Source of the DNA: Allium sativum
Lineage: Eukaryota > Streptophyta > Magnoliopsida > Asparagales > Amaryllidaceae
DNA length: 64,000 nt
Assembly: GCA_030737875.1 (NCBI GenBank)
Contig: CM060918.1
Coordinates: 882,736,403-882,800,402, forward strand
Reading direction: 5' to 3'
Positions 61,418 to 64,000 of this stretch are shown in pieces (position 1 is the stretch's first letter; the number at the start of each line of letters is the position of its first letter). Made by a program: the position numbers and the translations under genes. The notes beneath the pieces were generated by a model. The model was not told the origin of the DNA. It worked only from the letters and a program-made list of their open reading frames with translations, and ran no database searches.

Positions 61418-62480
61418 AAATGTTTAGTAATAAAAAGTCTAATCTTTTATTAAAGATTAGGACGCTAAAATATTAGTTAATAAAAGTTGTTTCTTTTATT
61501 AAAGTTATGAACGCTAAAACGTTTTTAATAATAAAAAGCCTTCTTTTATTAATGTTAAGTACGTTAAATAGGTTTTGATAATAAAAGTTAATTCTTTTAT
61601 TAAGATTAATACCGTTAGGTATGTTTAAATAATAAAAGGTATTCTTTTATTAATATTAATAACTTTAAGTATATTTTTGTTAACGTAAGTTATTAAGATT
61701 AAGAACGCTGAATTTATTTTGATATGTAAAGAAAGACATTAACATTAATTTTTGTTAATAAAAGTAAAGAAAGACATTAACATTAATTTTTGTTAATAAA
61801 AGAAAAGAAAGACATTAACATTAATTTTTGTTAATAAAAGAAAAGAAAGACATTAACATTATTTTTTGTTAATAAAAGGAAAGAAAGACATTAACATTAA
61901 TTTTTGTTAATAAAAGAAAAGAAAGACATTAACATTGATTTTTGTTTAAAAAGAAAATGATTTCATTTTGGTTAAAAAGAAAAGATGGAATTTCACCGTC
62001 ATTTTTGTTGAATTGAAAAGACACAAATTTTCACCATCTTGTGTTAATAATGAAATATAAAAGAATTCCACTGTATGTAAATTTACATTATTTTATAATG
62101 TTAAAATTTAAGAAAATGCACCGTATGTTAGATTGACATTTTTGTTTAATGTTAAAAAAAAAAAAAATCCACTGTATGTTATTTCACATTAATTTATAAT
62201 GTAATATAATTGAAATACACCGCATGTTAAGTTAACATTATTTAAAATGTTAATATAAAGAAAATTAACTGTATGAAGTTAACATATTTTTAATGTTAAT
62301 AAATAGGGAATGCATTGTATGTAAATTTAACGTTATTTTTAATGTTAATAAATAGAAAATGCATTGTATGTAAATTTAACGTTATTTTTAATGTATATGA
62401 AAAGGAAAGATTGATTTACATTATTCTAATGTAAATATTAAAAGAGAATGGACCATATGATTTATTAACATTATTTTAAC
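61418..62480 (+). mobile_element. LTR D, continuation after C2 (right limit uncertain)
   Basis: AT-rich sequence continuing D. It holds degenerate units of about 50-60 bp: first AATAAAAG...CTTTTATTAA types (61420-61680), then GTATGTAAATTTACATT types (62050-62460). No LTR end and no primer site are seen before 64000, so either the LTR is very long or it was broken by the coding segment that starts near 62500. Confidence 0.5.
61727..61954 (+). repeat. 38-bp tandem array
   Basis: Six units of AAAGAAAGACATTAACATT plus AATTTTTGTTAATAAAAG, starting at 61727, 61765, 61803, 61841, 61879 and 61917. The last unit is degraded. Confidence 0.9.
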
Positions 62481-62524
62481 GCGCATTGGAAAAAAAAGGA
62501 TGTTCGGGGATCTCTAATGGCCTA

Positions 62525-64000
62525 ATGGCGACGACTTGGCGATCTCTTTTCGAAAATTCAGAACACGCTTTTTCTTCTCTCAAATCGTCTTTCTCCTCAC
62601 AAATCTCTTCTTTACACGTTGACCAAGATGATAACGTTAAAAACGTTTCTGCTAATCCATCTTTTAAGGATATTCTGCTCAGGCCAGTTGTAAAGCGAAA
62701 TCCAGATTCGATTTTTTTAAACAATAAAAGGCCTTCGTCAAAACCGTCTCCTCGCATTCTCCACAGCTATAATGAAAATCTCAATAACATCAAATCAAAA
62801 AATGGATGCTTCAGATGTGGATCGACAGATCACTGGGCGCGATCATGTCGAAATCCAGTTATTTGTTTTAAATGTCATAAAACAGGGCATAAGGGTTTCA
62901 ATTGCAATTCTATTCGTTCTCCACCCCCAAAAATGGCAGAAAGATCCCGAAAACAAATTTCCGCTAATCGCTACCAAAATTCTTTTGATTGGGCTCGATC
63001 GATGGTAATCATCTCCATTGTGAGTGGATCTTTCTCTATACGGCAGATTGAGGAGATTTTGAAGGCCAGATATGGTCGCCGTGCCCCATCCTGGGACTGG
63101 AACGTCAAGCGAATGGGAGATGTCTTTGTTGTTCGGTTCCCACAGCATCTGCTGACAGTAAACTTCCAATATAACTTCAATTTTACCATTGGGAGAATTA
63201 ACCTGAGGAGGTGGAGCCCGCGTTTCGGCAGTGTCTCGAGGGAGAAGTAAACCTTTTGGATCCGCTTGAAAAATGCCCCGCTAGTATGTCGTAAACTTGA
63301 TGTCCTCCAAGCAGCTCTGGAAGATTATGGAGATGTGGAGAGGGTCCAATATGGTGCAATTCATGATGCGGATTATACTTGTTTACGAGCCAAATTTACG
63401 AAGGAGGTGGGCACCCCATTGCCGGATTCAGTGGCAATTCCAATTGAGGGTTTTTCTCATGTAGTGCAGATTGAATGATGTTAGGAGGACTCACCGCCAA
63501 AAATCAATGTCCCTCTTTTCAAGCAAAGGATGTTTGCAACCGATGGCGACGGGAGGCTTAAAGTTTTGAGTAGCAAGGATGGGGGAGCCAAAATGCATGT
63601 GGAGGAAGTTATTGCCTCGGTGGGAGATTCGGCTAATGAAGGAGAAGGGGATGCTTACGCAAGGAGGAACAATGACAACTATGTGGTTCGATTTGATGAT
63701 GGGGTGGCAGTGGAGGTTGACGATGTTGGCAACATTGTGGGAGTGGGTGCAAACTCCAGGGAGATCATCGCTGTCAATGAAAATGATGGAGTAGGCTTGC
63801 AAGATTTCGGGGAGGGAGGCAACATGCAAGGTGCCAGGGAGGCGGTGGAGGAACAGGTCATGGACAACGAATCACAAGATCTAAATTTGGCTGGAGATTT
63901 GGCGCTGGCCCCAACCAGCTCAGGGGAATGCTCGGCTACAAGTGGTAAAGGCAAGCGTGCAATGAATCATGGAGTGGTCATGCTACGTCGCAGTGCAAGG
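62525..64000 (+). pseudogene. LINE ORF1-like nucleic-acid-binding protein with two CCHC knuckles, degraded, runs off the right edge
   Basis: I take the ATG at 62525 (MATTWRSLFENSEHAF); the upstream extension has no ATG. One frame persists for about 490 codons to the window end, interrupted by TAA (63248-63250), TGA (63476-63478) and TAG (63482-63484). Visible parts: Ser-rich N-terminus, two CX2CX4HX4C knuckles at about residues 95-108 and 114-127, a segment of alternating strand and helix character (about 160-240) resembling the RRM-like DUF4283 fold of plant LINE ORF1 proteins, a WIRLKNAPL stretch typical of the same family just after the first stop, and a long acidic, Gly-rich tail. Base composition is far more GC-rich than the flanking LTR D. 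All three stops can arise by single C-to-T or G-to-A changes. Reverse transcriptase would be expected to the right if this is a LINE. A captured zinc-knuckle gene is the alternative. Confidence 0.65.

Overview
The window is plant repetitive DNA, almost certainly an angiosperm nuclear genome: Ty3/gypsy chromovirus LTR retrotransposons with initiator-Met primer sites, a CACTA-like DNA transposon, and a LINE ORF1-like reading frame with double CCHC knuckles. I see no intact host gene. The species cannot be read from the sequence.

The layout is a nest of insertions. (1) 1-2303, 2304-7440, 7441-8006 and 19952-22932 form element A, a minus-strand Tekay/Del-like chromovirus whose 5' LTR was split by (2) element B, 8007-19946, a plus-strand relative with both 3.4 kb LTRs, a CGTAC target duplication and one uninterrupted 1458-codon gag-pol. 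A sits in (3) a CACTA-like transposon (22933 to about 27606) with GCATCGG/CCGATGC subterminal repeats. Right of that is (4) an old fragment (27607-28228) of a giant-LTR family, cut by (5) element F (28229-32231), a decayed plus-strand chromovirus broken inside its protease. F is cut by (6) element E (32232-41101, minus), whose 3' LTR is 6.44 kb but whose internal domain is only about 1.16 kb with no gag or pol. E's 5' LTR is cut by (7) a related LTR C1 (41102-44759), which is cut by (8) LTR D (44760-47463, resuming at 61418), which is cut by (9) element C2 (47464-61412), complete with GTTGA duplication, 6.44 and 6.47 kb LTRs and a 1037 bp noncoding internal domain. The last 1.5 kb (62525-64000) is a degraded ORF1-like frame with two zinc knuckles.

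How the parts relate: B is the only element here with apparently complete machinery (gag, protease, RT, RNase H, integrase, chromodomain). C2 and E carry no proteins, but share with A and B the same primer-binding site, the same TG..CA LTR ends beginning TGTAAYRRCCC, and a TTCGGGGAYGAAA block placed 32-33 nt before the 3' LTR just upstream of a matching polypurine tract. They look like non-autonomous passengers of this chromovirus machinery.

The most interesting signal is an approximately 72-nt hairpin, present as a tandem pair in the LTRs of A, B and F and once in LTR D. Its two main stems are kept by compensatory base changes. In A, B and F it lies inside what looks like a conserved intron of the 5' leader (GTAAGT donor about 210 nt after the TATA box, long polypyrimidine tract and AG acceptor about 370-610 nt before the LTR end). 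This suggests an RNA signal present only in unspliced genomic RNA. No function has been tested.
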